Of a stretch of DNA of 64,000 nucleotides, positions 7,954-17,082 are shown one piece after another. The translations under genes and the position numbers were made by a program. The stretch's first letter is position 1. Each line of letters starts with the position of its first letter. This DNA is from JADGHX01 sp963837755 (lineage in GTDB: Bacteria; Pseudomonadota; Gammaproteobacteria; Steroidobacterales; Steroidobacteraceae), in the NCBI GenBank assembly GCA_963837755.1, contig CAWIOP010000001.1, positions 1,488,001 through 1,552,000 of the forward strand, read 5' to 3'. The notes beneath the pieces were generated by a model. The model did not search any database, was not told the DNA's origin, and saw nothing but the letters and a program-made list of their open reading frames with translations.

Positions 7954-9828
7954 TCAGGGCAATGTTCGAAGCGCGAGCACGCGGTCGCGGAGCCGTTCGA
8001 GATCCACGTCCCCGGGCGCCACCGGGTCACCCACCGCCAGTTTGATCCTCGCCAGGCAGCGGCGCGGCAGCCTCTTCCAGGGCGCCTTCGCAAAACGCGA
8101 GAACATCGAGCCCCACAGGTTCGACAGCGCCAGCGGAATCACCGCCACCGGCGTTTCCTTCAGGATGCGCAGGATGCCTGCGCGAAACTCCCGAATCTCA
8201 CCGTCCTGCGTCAGCCGGCCTTCCGGGAAGATGCAGACGAGCTGGCCCGCGCGCAGCTCCTGCGCAACCACGGCGAACGCACGCTCGTAGACTTCCGGGT
8301 CTTCCTTTGCCGGGGCCACCGGAATCGCCTTCATGCCGCGGAACACCGTGTTCAGCACCGGGATGCGGAAGATCGACGCCTCCATGATGAAACGCACCGG
8401 CCTGCGACACGCTGCGGAGATCACGATGGGGTCGACGAAGCTCACGTGATTGCAGATGAGCAGCGCCGGGCCGTGGTCCGGAATCTTGTCGATGCCTTCC
8501 ACGCGCAGCCGATAGATGACATGCACCAGCAGCCACGAGAGAAACCTCAGCAGGAATTCCGGCACCAGCGTGTAGATGTAGATGGCGACCGCCGCATTCA
8601 TCACGGCGACGGCCACGAATAGCTGCGGAATCGTCAGCCCATTGCGGAGGGCCACGGCGCCGAACAGCGCCGCCGCCACCATGAAGAGCGCATTCAGAAT
8701 GTTGTTGGCGCTGATGACGCGCGACACCACCTCCGGCCGCGAGCGCTGCTGCATGATGGCGTAGAGCGGCACGATGAAGATGCCGCCGAAGAGCCCGATG
8801 AGCCCGAGATCCATCACGATGCGCCAGGCGACGGGCCGCTCGAGGAACGCGCTGACCCCGAGCGCCGCCACTGACGGCACCTGCGGTGAAGCCAGCGCGA
8901 TGTCGAGCGCGAACACGGTGAGCCCGATGGAGCCGAAGGGCACCAGCCCGATCTCCACTTTGCCTCCTGAGAGCTTCTCGCACAGGAGCGAGCCAACGCC
9001 CACGCCCGCGGAGAACACGAACAGGAACAGGGTGACCACTTCTTCCGAGCCGTTGAGCACCGTCTTCACGAAGAGCGGCAGCTGCGCCAGCACCAGCGCG
9101 CCGTAGAACCAGAACCAGGAGTTGCCGAGCACCGAAAGAAACACGGTGCGCGACTCGCGAGCGGCGCGGATGGCGGCGAGCGTGGAGCGCAGAGGGTTCC
9201 AGTCGATGCGCAGCGCCGGATCTGCGGATGGCGCTCCCGGCATCGCGAGACTCATGAGAAACCCCACGGCTGCGATGGCGACCAGTGCTGCCACGATCGT
9301 CGTCGTGCCATGACTGCCCGCCAGCACGCCTCCCGCCAGGGTGCCGAGCAGGATCGCGAGGAACGTGCCCATCTCGAGCATCGCGTTGCCGCCGATGAGC
9401 TCGCTGGGCCCCAGTATCTGCGGCAACAAGCCGTATTTCGCTGGCGCGAAGAAGGTGGAGTGCATGCCAAGCATGAACAGCGCGCCGAGCAGGATCGCCA
9501 GATTGCCCGACGCGAGCCCCGTGCCGGCAAGCGCCATGATGAGAATCTCCGTGGCCTTCACCACCTGCACGACGCGCGACTTGTCGAAGCGATCCGCCAG
9601 CTGGCCGGCGATGCCGGAGAACAGAAGGTAGGGCAGGATGAACAGCCCGCCGGCAAGGTTCGTGAGCACCTGCACATCGAGCCCGGCGCTGATCGACCCG
9701 CCGAACGTGATGAGAATGACGAGTACGTTGCGATAGACGTTGTCGTTGAAAGCCCCGAGTGCCTGCGCGCCGAAGAACGGCAGGAAACGTCTTTCACCCA
9801 GGAGCCGAAACTGGTTCGGAGCGCTCAT
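7954..9828 (-). CDS. MFS transporter fused to PlsC-type acyltransferase
   Basis: 624 residues from ATG 9828. Residues 1 to about 420 form a 12-helix MFS domain like lysophospholipid transporter LplT (early motif FGAQALGAFNDN, then GQLADRFDKSR). The C-terminal 200 residues are a PlsC/LPLAT domain with the catalytic HX4D box NHVSFVDP and the substrate box FPEGRLTQDG. This matches the first two modules of MFS-PlsC-acyl-ACP-synthetase proteins that import and re-acylate lysophospholipids at the inner membrane; the AMP-ligase module is absent. The open frame extends 45 codons upstream, but homology starts at MSAPNQFRLL. Confidence 0.87.
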   Translation of the reverse strand: MSAPNQFRLLGERRFLPFFGAQALGAFNDNVYRNVLVILITFGGSISAGLDVQVLTNLAGGLFILPYLLFSGIAGQLADRFDKSRVVQVVKATEILIMALAGTGLASGNLAILLGALFMLGMHSTFFAPAKYGLLPQILGPSELIGGNAMLEMGTFLAILLGTLAGGVLAGSHGTTTIVAALVAIAAVGFLMSLAMPGAPSADPALRIDWNPLRSTLAAIRAARESRTVFLSVLGNSWFWFYGALVLAQLPLFVKTVLNGSEEVVTLFLFVFSAGVGVGSLLCEKLSGGKVEIGLVPFGSIGLTVFALDIALASPQVPSVAALGVSAFLERPVAWRIVMDLGLIGLFGGIFIVPLYAIMQQRSRPEVVSRVISANNILNALFMVAAALFGAVALRNGLTIPQLFVAVAVMNAAVAIYIYTLVPEFLLRFLSWLLVHVIYRLRVEGIDKIPDHGPALLICNHVSFVDPIVISAACRRPVRFIMEASIFRIPVLNTVFRGMKAIPVAPAKEDPEVYERAFAVVAQELRAGQLVCIFPEGRLTQDGEIREFRAGILRILKETPVAVIPLALSNLWGSMFSRFAKAPWKRLPRRCLARIKLAVGDPVAPGDVDLERLRDRVLALRTLP

Positions 9829-10001
9829 GGGGTGCGCAGAATAGCGGCGGCGCTCAAGAATTGCCGCAGGTTGCCGTTTTCTATAGTTGCCGGCCGAAGT
9901 GGACTGGTCTTTGCGACCGGGTTCTCGATCGATGCATGGCAGGTCGTGACGGATGTCGCACAAACGGCCGCGCGAATGTCTTGAAGACGGAGAGAGCTTT
10001 C

Positions 10002-10428
10002 ATGGGAAACCCGAACGATCCACCACGCGAGCAGGTCTCGATTCTTGGACCCACATTGCGTTTCAAGGGCGAGCTGCATGCCGAGGAGGATTCTCATGAT
10101 CCGAGGGCACGTCGAGGGCTCGATCACCCATTCACAACGACTCACGATTTGCCGCGACGGGCACGTGAAGGCGGACATCCAGGGCCAGGTCATCGCCGTG
10201 GAGGGCACGGTCGAGGGCGACCTCAATGCCACGACGTCGGTGGCCATCATGGAGTCGGGCCACTTGAACGGCGACGTTCGCGCACCGAGCGTGAGCATCG
10301 TCGAGGGCGCCAATTTCAACGGCAGCGTGCTCATGGATGCGGCTGCCGCGACTCCGCGGTCCCATCGCCAGTCGGATGGCCGGCCGGCACCCTTTGCGGA
10401 CGGCGTGCGTGGCACGAAGAATCGGTAA
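10002..10428 (+). CDS. Bactofilin, interrupted by a single-base frameshift
   Basis: The gene starts at ATG 10002 after GGAGAG with SILGPTLRFKGELHAEED. It then changes frame at about 10091-10093 and continues RGHVEGSITHS through the repetitive beta-helix (GTVEGDLNATTSVAIMESG) to the stop at 10428. Dropping one T from the GATTCTC stretch restores a bactofilin whose break region matches the paralogue downstream (AADEDLVLLGRVEGT). Bactofilins polymerise into membrane-associated filaments for cell shape or polar positioning. It lies four bases before a second bactofilin. The indel may be real or a sequence error. Confidence 0.8.
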
Positions 10429-10432
10429 CGTC

Positions 10433-10978
10433 ATGGCGAAGAACATCATGTCGGTTTTTGGTGTGCAGCCCGGGAGGGCGGCCGGTGCCTCGGATTCCTC
10501 GAGCTCATCGGACGCGGAAGCGTCGGCCATGTCGGTCCCGGGCGCATCCGGCGCATCTGCGCGCTCGGTCATGACGTTGGGCAGGACGCTGTCCTTCAAG
10601 GGCGAGCTGGCCGCCGACGAGGATCTCGTGCTGCTGGGCCGTGTCGAGGGCACGATCTCGCATACGGCGAGTGTTACCGTGGGCGCGGGCGGCGTGGTGA
10701 TCGGTGACATTCGCGCCTGTTTCATCACGGTCAAAGGCACCGTGGAAGGCGATCTGGAGGCGACGGAATCCATCGTCATTGCGCCCACGGCAAATGTGAT
10801 CGGCGATCTGGCCGCGCCGCGCGTCGGCATCGTCGAAGGCGCCAGGTTCGTCGGCGCAGTGAAGATGACGAGCGCGCCGTTGTCCGACGCGTGGAAGGCC
10901 GACGCACCGCCGTCCGACTCGCCCGCGGGCGAGGGCATCGTGAACGACAAGGCCGCCGATCGGATTCTCGGAGGCTGA
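10433..10978 (+). CDS. Bactofilin (second copy, intact)
   Basis: 181 residues from ATG 10433. About 60 residues of Ser/Ala-rich N-terminal tail precede the DUF583 beta-helix core (TLSFKGELAADEDLVLLGR, then GTVEGDLEATESIVIAPTA). The C-terminal tail is acidic and Pro/Ala-rich. Disordered tails around a roughly 110-residue helix are standard for bactofilins. The four-base gap from the first copy indicates co-transcription and perhaps co-polymerisation. Confidence 0.9.
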   Translation: MAKNIMSVFGVQPGRAAGASDSSSSSDAEASAMSVPGASGASARSVMTLGRTLSFKGELAADEDLVLLGRVEGTISHTASVTVGAGGVVIGDIRACFITVKGTVEGDLEATESIVIAPTANVIGDLAAPRVGIVEGARFVGAVKMTSAPLSDAWKADAPPSDSPAGEGIVNDKAADRILGG

Positions 10979-11013
10979 CCGCCTCCTCACGCCATCCCGC
11001 GCGCCAGCAAGAG

Positions 11014-12318
11014 CTACTTTCCGGCGCGAGCCGCGGCGCGCTCACGTTCCACAGCGCGGTAGCCGATATCACGGCGGAACTGCAGGCCGTTCCAGTGAAT
11101 GGCATCGGCGAGCGCATACGCTTCACGCTGCGCCTCGCGCACGTTCGCGCCCAGGCCCACCGCGCACAGCACGCGCCCGCCGTTCGTCACGACGTTGCCA
11201 GCTTCATCCAGCGCCGTGCCTGCGTGGAACACCTTGCCGGGCAGTTTCGCAGCGTCGTCCAGGCCCTGAATGATGTCGCCCTTGCGCACGCTGTCGGGGT
11301 AACCGCCCGCCGCCAGCACTACGCCGAGCGCCGCACGCTCATCCCACTTCGCCTTCACTGTGTTCAGGCGCCCTTCGAGCGCGGCTTCGCACAGCTCGGT
11401 GATGTCGGATTGCAGCCGCATCATGATGGGCTGTGTCTCCGGGTCGCCGAAGCGGCAGTTGAACTCCAGCACGTTCGGCGTGCCATCCGGCGCGACCATG
11501 ATGCCGGCGTAGAGAAATCCGGTATAAGGCATGCCGTCTTTCTCGAGGCCGCGGATGGTGGGCTCGATCACCTGCTTCATGATGCGAGCGTGCATCTGTG
11601 GCGTGACCACCGGCGCGGGCGAGTACGCGCCCATGCCGCCCGTGTTGGGGCCGTGATCGCCATCGTCGCGGCGCTTGTGGTCCTGCGATGACGCGAAGGG
11701 CAGGATGTTCTTGCCATCCGCCATCACGATGAAGCTCGCTTCCTCGCCTTCGAGGAACTCTTCGATGACGACTTCGTTGCCGGCGTCGCCGAACTGCCCG
11801 TCGAACATCGAGCGCGCCGTGGCGATGGCTTCGGCGGCGCTCTCGCAGATGACCACGCCCTTGCCGGCCGCAAGGCCGCTCGCCTTCACGACGATGGGCG
11901 TGCGCTGCTTCTGCACGTAGGCCGCGTCGAAGCTCTCGCGCGTGAAGGTGGTGGAGGCGGCCGTGGGAATGCCGTGACGATTCAGGAATTCCTTGGTGAA
12001 CGCCTTGGAGCCTTCGAGCTGTGCCGGCTTGCGCGTGGGGCCGAAGCACTTGAGGCCGCGCGCCTTGAATGAATCCACGATGCCGGCCACCAGCGGGCCT
12101 TCGGGCCCGATGATCGTGAGGCCGACCTCTTCATCCTGAGCGAGCCGCACGAGACCCTGGATGTCGTCCGGTTGCACCTCGACGTTGCGTACCTTGGGCT
12201 CCGTGGCGGTGCCGGCGTTGCCGGGCGCGACGAGCACTGCGGTGACCCGGGAAGACTGTGCGCATTTCCACGCGAGCGCGTGCTCGCGACCACCAGAGCC
12301 GACGATCAGAACTTTCAT
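11014..12318 (-). CDS. purD: Phosphoribosylamine--glycine ligase
   Basis: 434 residues from ATG 12318 (MKVLIVGSGGREHALAWK, the canonical PurD start). ATP-grasp features include PIVVKASGLAAGKGVV, the SSQDHKRRDDGDHGPNTGGMG loop region and LEFNCRFGDPETQP. It joins glycine to 5-phosphoribosylamine to form GAR, step two of de novo purine synthesis. It follows purH by 92 nt in the same direction, the classic purHD order, at the end of the long minus-strand run. Confidence 0.96.
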   Translation of the reverse strand: MKVLIVGSGGREHALAWKCAQSSRVTAVLVAPGNAGTATEPKVRNVEVQPDDIQGLVRLAQDEEVGLTIIGPEGPLVAGIVDSFKARGLKCFGPTRKPAQLEGSKAFTKEFLNRHGIPTAASTTFTRESFDAAYVQKQRTPIVVKASGLAAGKGVVICESAAEAIATARSMFDGQFGDAGNEVVIEEFLEGEEASFIVMADGKNILPFASSQDHKRRDDGDHGPNTGGMGAYSPAPVVTPQMHARIMKQVIEPTIRGLEKDGMPYTGFLYAGIMVAPDGTPNVLEFNCRFGDPETQPIMMRLQSDITELCEAALEGRLNTVKAKWDERAALGVVLAAGGYPDSVRKGDIIQGLDDAAKLPGKVFHAGTALDEAGNVVTNGGRVLCAVGLGANVREAQREAYALADAIHWNGLQFRRDIGYRAVERERAAARAGK

Positions 12319-12410
12319 GGAATCAACTGCCTTTTGGGCCGACGGCGAGGTGCGCCGCGCGCCCGCGGAGCTGGATGCCCTGCGCGCGCCGGCACCTGCC
12401 GCGGCGTAGA

Positions 12411-13976
12411 TCAATGCCTGAAATGCCGCATGCCGGTGAACACCATGGCCATGCCGTGCGCGTCGGCGGCGGCGATCACTTCGTCGTCACGCTTCGAGCC
12501 GCCCGGCTGGATCACAGCCTTGATGCCCAGCCCGGCGGCAACGTCGAGACCGTCGCGGAAAGGAAAGAACGCATCGGAGGCCATCACGGCGCCGGACACG
12601 ATGAGTTTCTCGTCCGCCGCTTTCATGGCGGCGACCCGGCTCGAATAGACGCGGCTCATCTGGCCGGCACCCACGCCAAGGGTGGTACGGCCGCGGGCGT
12701 AGACGATGGCGTTCGATTTGACGAACTTGCACACACGCCACGCGAACTGCAGGTCTGCCAGCTCGGCATCGGTGGGTTTGCGCTTTGTGACCACCTTGAG
12801 GTCTGACGCCGCCACCATGGCGAGATCGCGCGTCTGCACGAGCAGGCCGCCGGTGACACTGCGGACTTCGAGACTGCTGCCGGCCCGCTGCGCGAGATCA
12901 CCCAGCGCGAGCACGCGCACGGCGGGCTTCGTTGCGATGATGGCGAGCGCATCGTCGGCAATGGATGGCGCCGCGATGACCTCGACGAACTGCCGATCGA
13001 CGATCGCCTTCGCCGTGGCCGCGTCCAGCGGCCGGTTGAACGCGATGATGCCGCCGAACGCGGATGTGGGGTCGGTGCGATAGGCGCCTTCGTACGCATC
13101 GCTCACCGTGGGCGCAACGCAGACGCCGCAGGGGTTCGCGTGCTTCACGATGACGCACGCCGGCTCATCGAACTGGCGCACGCATTCGATGGCGGTGTCG
13201 GAATCCGCGATGTTGTTGAAGGAGAGCTCCTTGCCCTGCACGAAGCGCGCGGTGCCAATGCCTGAGCCGCGAGCGCCCAGCTCGCGATAGAACGCAGCCT
13301 GCTGATGCGGGTTCTCGCCGTAGCGAAGATCCTGCACCTTGTCGAACACGAGCGGCAGCGAGCTGGGGAACACCTCCGTGGGCACGGCGTGGCGCGCGAG
13401 CAGCCAGCTCGACACCATGGTGTCGTAGCGAGCGGTGTGCGCGTAGGCCTTGGCCGCAAGCCGGGAGCGCGTGGGCAGCGAGGTGGAGCCGGAGTTCTTT
13501 GACAGTTCGTCCACGACAGCGGGGTAGTCCGAAGGATCTACCACCACCGCGACGGACTCGTGATTCTTTGCCGCGGCACGCACCATCGCGGGCCCGCCGA
13601 TGTCGATGTTCTCCACGGCCTGCTCATACGTACAGTCCGGGCGCGCCACCGTGGCGGCGAACGGGTAGAGATTCACCACCAGCAGATCGATGGGCGCGAT
13701 GCCGTGCGTGGCCATCACCGCGTCGTCGGTGCCGCGCCGGCCAAGGAGGCCACCGTGAATCTTCGGATGCAGCGTCTTCACGCGCCCATCCATGATTTCC
13801 GGAAAGCCCGTGTGGCTCGCCACTTCCTTCGCGGCGATGCCGGCCTGCGCCAGCAGCTTCGCGGTGCCGCCCGTGGAGAGAATCTCCACATTGCGTTTCG
13901 CAAGCTCGCGCGCGAGCTCGACGACACCGGTCTTGTCGGAAACGGAGATCAACGCGCGGCGAATGGGAACGAGCAT
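12411..13976 (-). CDS. purH: Bifunctional AICAR formyltransferase / IMP cyclohydrolase
   Basis: 521 residues, the usual length. The N-terminal MGS-like IMP cyclohydrolase domain carries ISVSDKTGVVELA and DGRVKTLHPKIHGGLL. The C-terminal AICARFT domain includes DLRYGENPHQQAAFY and CVIVKHANPCGVC. It performs the last two steps of IMP synthesis. It lies 131 bp downstream of fis on the same strand, as in the dusB-fis-purH-purD order of several gammaproteobacteria. Confidence 0.96.
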   Translation of the reverse strand: MLVPIRRALISVSDKTGVVELARELAKRNVEILSTGGTAKLLAQAGIAAKEVASHTGFPEIMDGRVKTLHPKIHGGLLGRRGTDDAVMATHGIAPIDLLVVNLYPFAATVARPDCTYEQAVENIDIGGPAMVRAAAKNHESVAVVVDPSDYPAVVDELSKNSGSTSLPTRSRLAAKAYAHTARYDTMVSSWLLARHAVPTEVFPSSLPLVFDKVQDLRYGENPHQQAAFYRELGARGSGIGTARFVQGKELSFNNIADSDTAIECVRQFDEPACVIVKHANPCGVCVAPTVSDAYEGAYRTDPTSAFGGIIAFNRPLDAATAKAIVDRQFVEVIAAPSIADDALAIIATKPAVRVLALGDLAQRAGSSLEVRSVTGGLLVQTRDLAMVAASDLKVVTKRKPTDAELADLQFAWRVCKFVKSNAIVYARGRTTLGVGAGQMSRVYSSRVAAMKAADEKLIVSGAVMASDAFFPFRDGLDVAAGLGIKAVIQPGGSKRDDEVIAAADAHGMAMVFTGMRHFRH

Positions 13977-14107
13977 GGGTATTTACCGGCTGTGGCCGCG
14001 CGAGGCGCGTACCTCGCGTGGCAAACGAAAAAACGCACGTGGCCCGCCACGGGGCGGGACATCGCTTCATCTGTCGAGCGCGCCCGCGTTCGTCGCGGGC
14101 GAGAGCC

Positions 14108-14398
14108 TCAGGCCGACAGGCCGAACTGGCGCAGCTTCTTGCGCAGCGTCCCGCGGTTGATGCCGAGGATACCGGCGGCGCGACTCTGGTTGCCCTCTAC
14201 GTAGTCGAGCACTGCCTTGAACAGCGGCTCTTCGACTTCGCGCAACACCATGTCGTACAGCTGTGCCGGACGATGACCGTTCAGGCTTGCGAAGTAATCG
14301 TGCAGAGCCTGCTCGGCATGATTGCGCAAGGGCACTTCCCTGCCGCTCAATCTCGCTACGTACTCCGCGCGAGGGCGATTTTTTTTCTTTGCTGGCAT
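14108..14398 (-). CDS. fis: DNA-binding protein Fis
   Basis: 96 residues, near E. coli Fis (98). The C-terminal helix-turn-helix NQSRAAGILGINRGTLRKKL is almost identical to the family consensus; the helical dimerisation region lies around YDMVLREVEEPLFKAVL. Fis is a nucleoid protein and global regulator of rRNA genes and recombination. It starts 30 nt after the dusB end, the conserved dusB-fis operon. The beta-hairpin region at the N-terminus is short and basic (MPAKKKNRPRA). Confidence 0.94.
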   Translation of the reverse strand: MPAKKKNRPRAEYVARLSGREVPLRNHAEQALHDYFASLNGHRPAQLYDMVLREVEEPLFKAVLDYVEGNQSRAAGILGINRGTLRKKLRQFGLSA

Positions 14399-14428
14399 GC
14401 GTGGAAATCCCCGATCCGAACCTGAAAC

Positions 14429-15419
14429 TCAGGCCGCCTGCGCGGCCCCATCTGCGACCCACTTATCCAGATGCTCCCTCGTCGCCGCGAACTGTAAAGC
14501 CGTGCTCACCGCCGCCATGAGCTCCGCGCGAGTGCTTGCGGAATTTGACAGCGAGGCGAAATACCAGCCGAGATGTTTGCGTGCGAATCTCACCCCGGTG
14601 TCTTCGCCGTAGAAGGCGTACAAGCTTTCGAGGTGCGACAAGATAATACCACGCACCTCCAGACGCGAGAGCGATGCAGTCGACTCCTGAGCGGTCAGAC
14701 AACGAATTGACAGCCCGAAAAATCCATGGCGCTCCGTGCGCCGCGCGGCCGAGCATTACTCCGTCGGCGTCGGTGAAATCAAGTACCGCGCGCGCTTTTT
14801 CAGGACTATCGATATCTCCGTTCGCAAACACGGGAATGCGGATCGTGGACTTGATCTCACGAATCGTCTCGTACTCCGCATCGCCTGTATAAAAATCCTC
14901 ACGCGTGCGTCCGTGCACGGCAAGCGCTTGAATACCGGAGCCTTCGGCGATGCGCGCGATGCGTAAGCCATTGCGGCTCGCAGTGTCCCAGCCCGTGCGT
15001 ATCTTGAGCGTTACGGGCACGCGCACCGCACTCACCACCGCTTCAAGCAGTTGCGCGACCAGCGATTCATCTTTCAACAGCGCCGAGCCACACGCCTTGC
15101 CACACACTTTCTTCGCGGGGCATCCCATGTTTATGTCAATGATCTGCGCGCCGAGGGCTTCGTTGAGGCGCGCAGCCTCGGCGAGCGCGGCAGGGTCCGA
15201 GCCCGCGAGCTGCACGACGCGCGGCGTGGGCTCGCCGTCGTGGTCCATGCGACGCCGTGATTTAGGTGAGCTCCACAGGCGCGTGTCCGACGTGAGCATC
15301 TCCGAGGCGGCCAGTCCCGCGCCGAGCTGGCGACACAGGACGCGGAACGGGCGATCGGTCACGCCCGCCATCGGCGCGAGCACGGCATTGGACGACAGCT
15401 CGTACGGACCGATGCGCAT
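14429..15419 (-). CDS. dusB: tRNA-dihydrouridine synthase DusB, frameshifted
   Basis: ATG 15419 begins MRIGPYELSSNAVLAPMAGVTD. The FMN-binding TIM barrel follows with NMGCPAKKVCGKACGSALL (catalytic Cys), RTGWD, HGRTRED and GRAAHGAPWIF. The frame then changes near 14699. The C-terminal helical domain resumes in another frame (LSHLESLYAFYGE, RFARKHLGWYF) and stops at 14429. Removing one base in TTGTCTG restores a protein of normal length (about 329 residues). It reduces uridines in the tRNA D-loop. It sits upstream of fis as in E. coli. The break may be a sequencing error. Confidence 0.88.
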
Positions 15420-15456
15420 GATTTTCCGTGACTTGCGAAGGCGCGAAAGTGCGCTT

Positions 15457-17070
15457 TCAGCGCGCGGCGACGGCCTGATCGTTTGCGCAGGCGATGCGCC
15501 CGCTCGCCGCGGGCAGGCACGCGTCGATCTCGAAGCCCACGGCATCCTGCCCCGGATCCTTGAACGTCATTTCCGCGTCGACGCGTTGGCCCACGCCGAG
15601 GTGTGCCTCGGGCGGCACGGCACCGGGCACATAGCCTGTGGGCCCGACGTCGCGCGTGGCGATGCGGTTGCCATACCGGTCCTGCATGGTGATGCGCAGG
15701 AGCGGCAGCGGCAGCGGCTGCGTCGCGTTGTTCTTGAGGCTTGCGCGCACCGTGAGCGTTCCCTGGCCGCCTTCGTTGGTGGACGCGCCCAGCTGCCGCA
15801 CGTCATACGCGGTGAGGTCCCAGTTCGGCACGAGCGGGACGCCGATCGCCTTGTAGAAGCGCGTGAGGGGGCGATTCAGGAGCGCATGGGTCGCGAGATC
15901 GTGCCGGTTGTGGTGAATGGCTTGCGCGACGAGCGCCAGGCTGAGCATGGCGGCGCCAGCAACCCACACCATGAAGCGCGCCCGAGGGGGGAATGCGGGC
16001 GTGAACGTTTCAGCCGCGCCGTCCGCCTCGATCTCATCGTCATCGCCGCTGGGCGCAGCACCCTCTGTCCGCGCGCTGGCGCGCTGCGCAGCAGGCCTGC
16101 CCGTGTCGCGGGGCGGTGGCGGACGCGGTGTGGCCTTCGCGTAGATGTCGCCAATGGAGCGATCGTCTGAATCTGCGTCGGCCTCAGCCCCCCGGTCCGA
16201 CTCGGCTTCGCCACCCGCGTCATTGGCCGCCATCTGAAACGTCGGAGCCGGGTAGCTCTCCGAAGTATCCAGACGCGCCGCGAGCGAGCGCAGCTCGCTT
16301 TCGATCTGCAGGTCTTCGGCATCTCGCGGCGGGCGCGCCGGCACAGCGGGCCTCGCGGCGGAGCTCGACGCGGGCGGCGTGGGTGTCGCCGGCGGCGCAG
16401 GCTGCGGCGCCCGCGCGGCTGCGGACGAGTCCGTCGGCGCGCCTTCATCGGGCCTCAGCACGATCTTCTCGAACCGGCCCGTCGCCGCGTTGCTCTTGAA
16501 CGTGACGGTCGCGGCCTCGACGAACACCTTCGTCACGTCGGTGACATCTGGATTGAACTCGAGCTCGTGCTCCGAACAGGTGTCGATGCCTTCCGTGTCG
16601 GAATAGCGCTTCTGCGGATCGAACGGCTGCCGCGCCGGAGGTGGCGTTTCCGCAGGGGCTGGCGCAGCCGCCTTGACGGGCGGCCCAGGCGGCGGCGCGA
16701 CGAACGAGATGGGTGCGGGGGCAGGCGCGGGCGCCGGCTCCGAGAACACCTCCTGGAACTTCACCTCTTCCGCGTCCGGCTCCGCATAGATCGCTTCGGA
16801 CTCACCGGTTTCGGACGACGCGTCGTGCGGCGGCTCGTCGTCCGGGATCGACGGCGCCCTGCGAATGATTGACGTGCTGGCCGTGCTCGGCGAGCCGCTC
16901 TGGCCACCGCCTTGGCCGCCGGCGGCAAGTGCGCTGCGGTCGTCCGTGAGACCGACGATGGCATTAAAGACATTCGAGCACCGCCCGCAGCGAACGTAGC
17001 CTTGCGCCACGCGCAGATCCTGCGGCGTCACTACCAGCGTGAGCGCGCATTTGGGGCAGACGGTGAACAT
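15457..17070 (-). CDS. Zinc-ribbon and DUF3426 domain membrane protein
   Basis: 537 residues. The N-terminal MJ0042-type zinc ribbon has CPKC (residues 5-8) and CGRC (28-31). A very long Pro/Ala/acidic linker follows (about 50-360), then one transmembrane segment (FMVWVAGAAMLSLALVAQA) and a DUF3426 domain (GTLTVRASLKNNATQPLP). The architecture is common next to prmA and accBC in beta- and gammaproteobacteria; function unknown. The linker is longer than usual for the family. It starts 12 nt after the prmA stop. Confidence 0.85.
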   Translation of the reverse strand: MFTVCPKCALTLVVTPQDLRVAQGYVRCGRCSNVFNAIVGLTDDRSALAAGGQGGGQSGSPSTASTSIIRRAPSIPDDEPPHDASSETGESEAIYAEPDAEEVKFQEVFSEPAPAPAPAPISFVAPPPGPPVKAAAPAPAETPPPARQPFDPQKRYSDTEGIDTCSEHELEFNPDVTDVTKVFVEAATVTFKSNAATGRFEKIVLRPDEGAPTDSSAAARAPQPAPPATPTPPASSSAARPAVPARPPRDAEDLQIESELRSLAARLDTSESYPAPTFQMAANDAGGEAESDRGAEADADSDDRSIGDIYAKATPRPPPPRDTGRPAAQRASARTEGAAPSGDDDEIEADGAAETFTPAFPPRARFMVWVAGAAMLSLALVAQAIHHNRHDLATHALLNRPLTRFYKAIGVPLVPNWDLTAYDVRQLGASTNEGGQGTLTVRASLKNNATQPLPLPLLRITMQDRYGNRIATRDVGPTGYVPGAVPPEAHLGVGQRVDAEMTFKDPGQDAVGFEIDACLPAASGRIACANDQAVAAR

Positions 17071-17082
17071 GCGTGATGTGCT

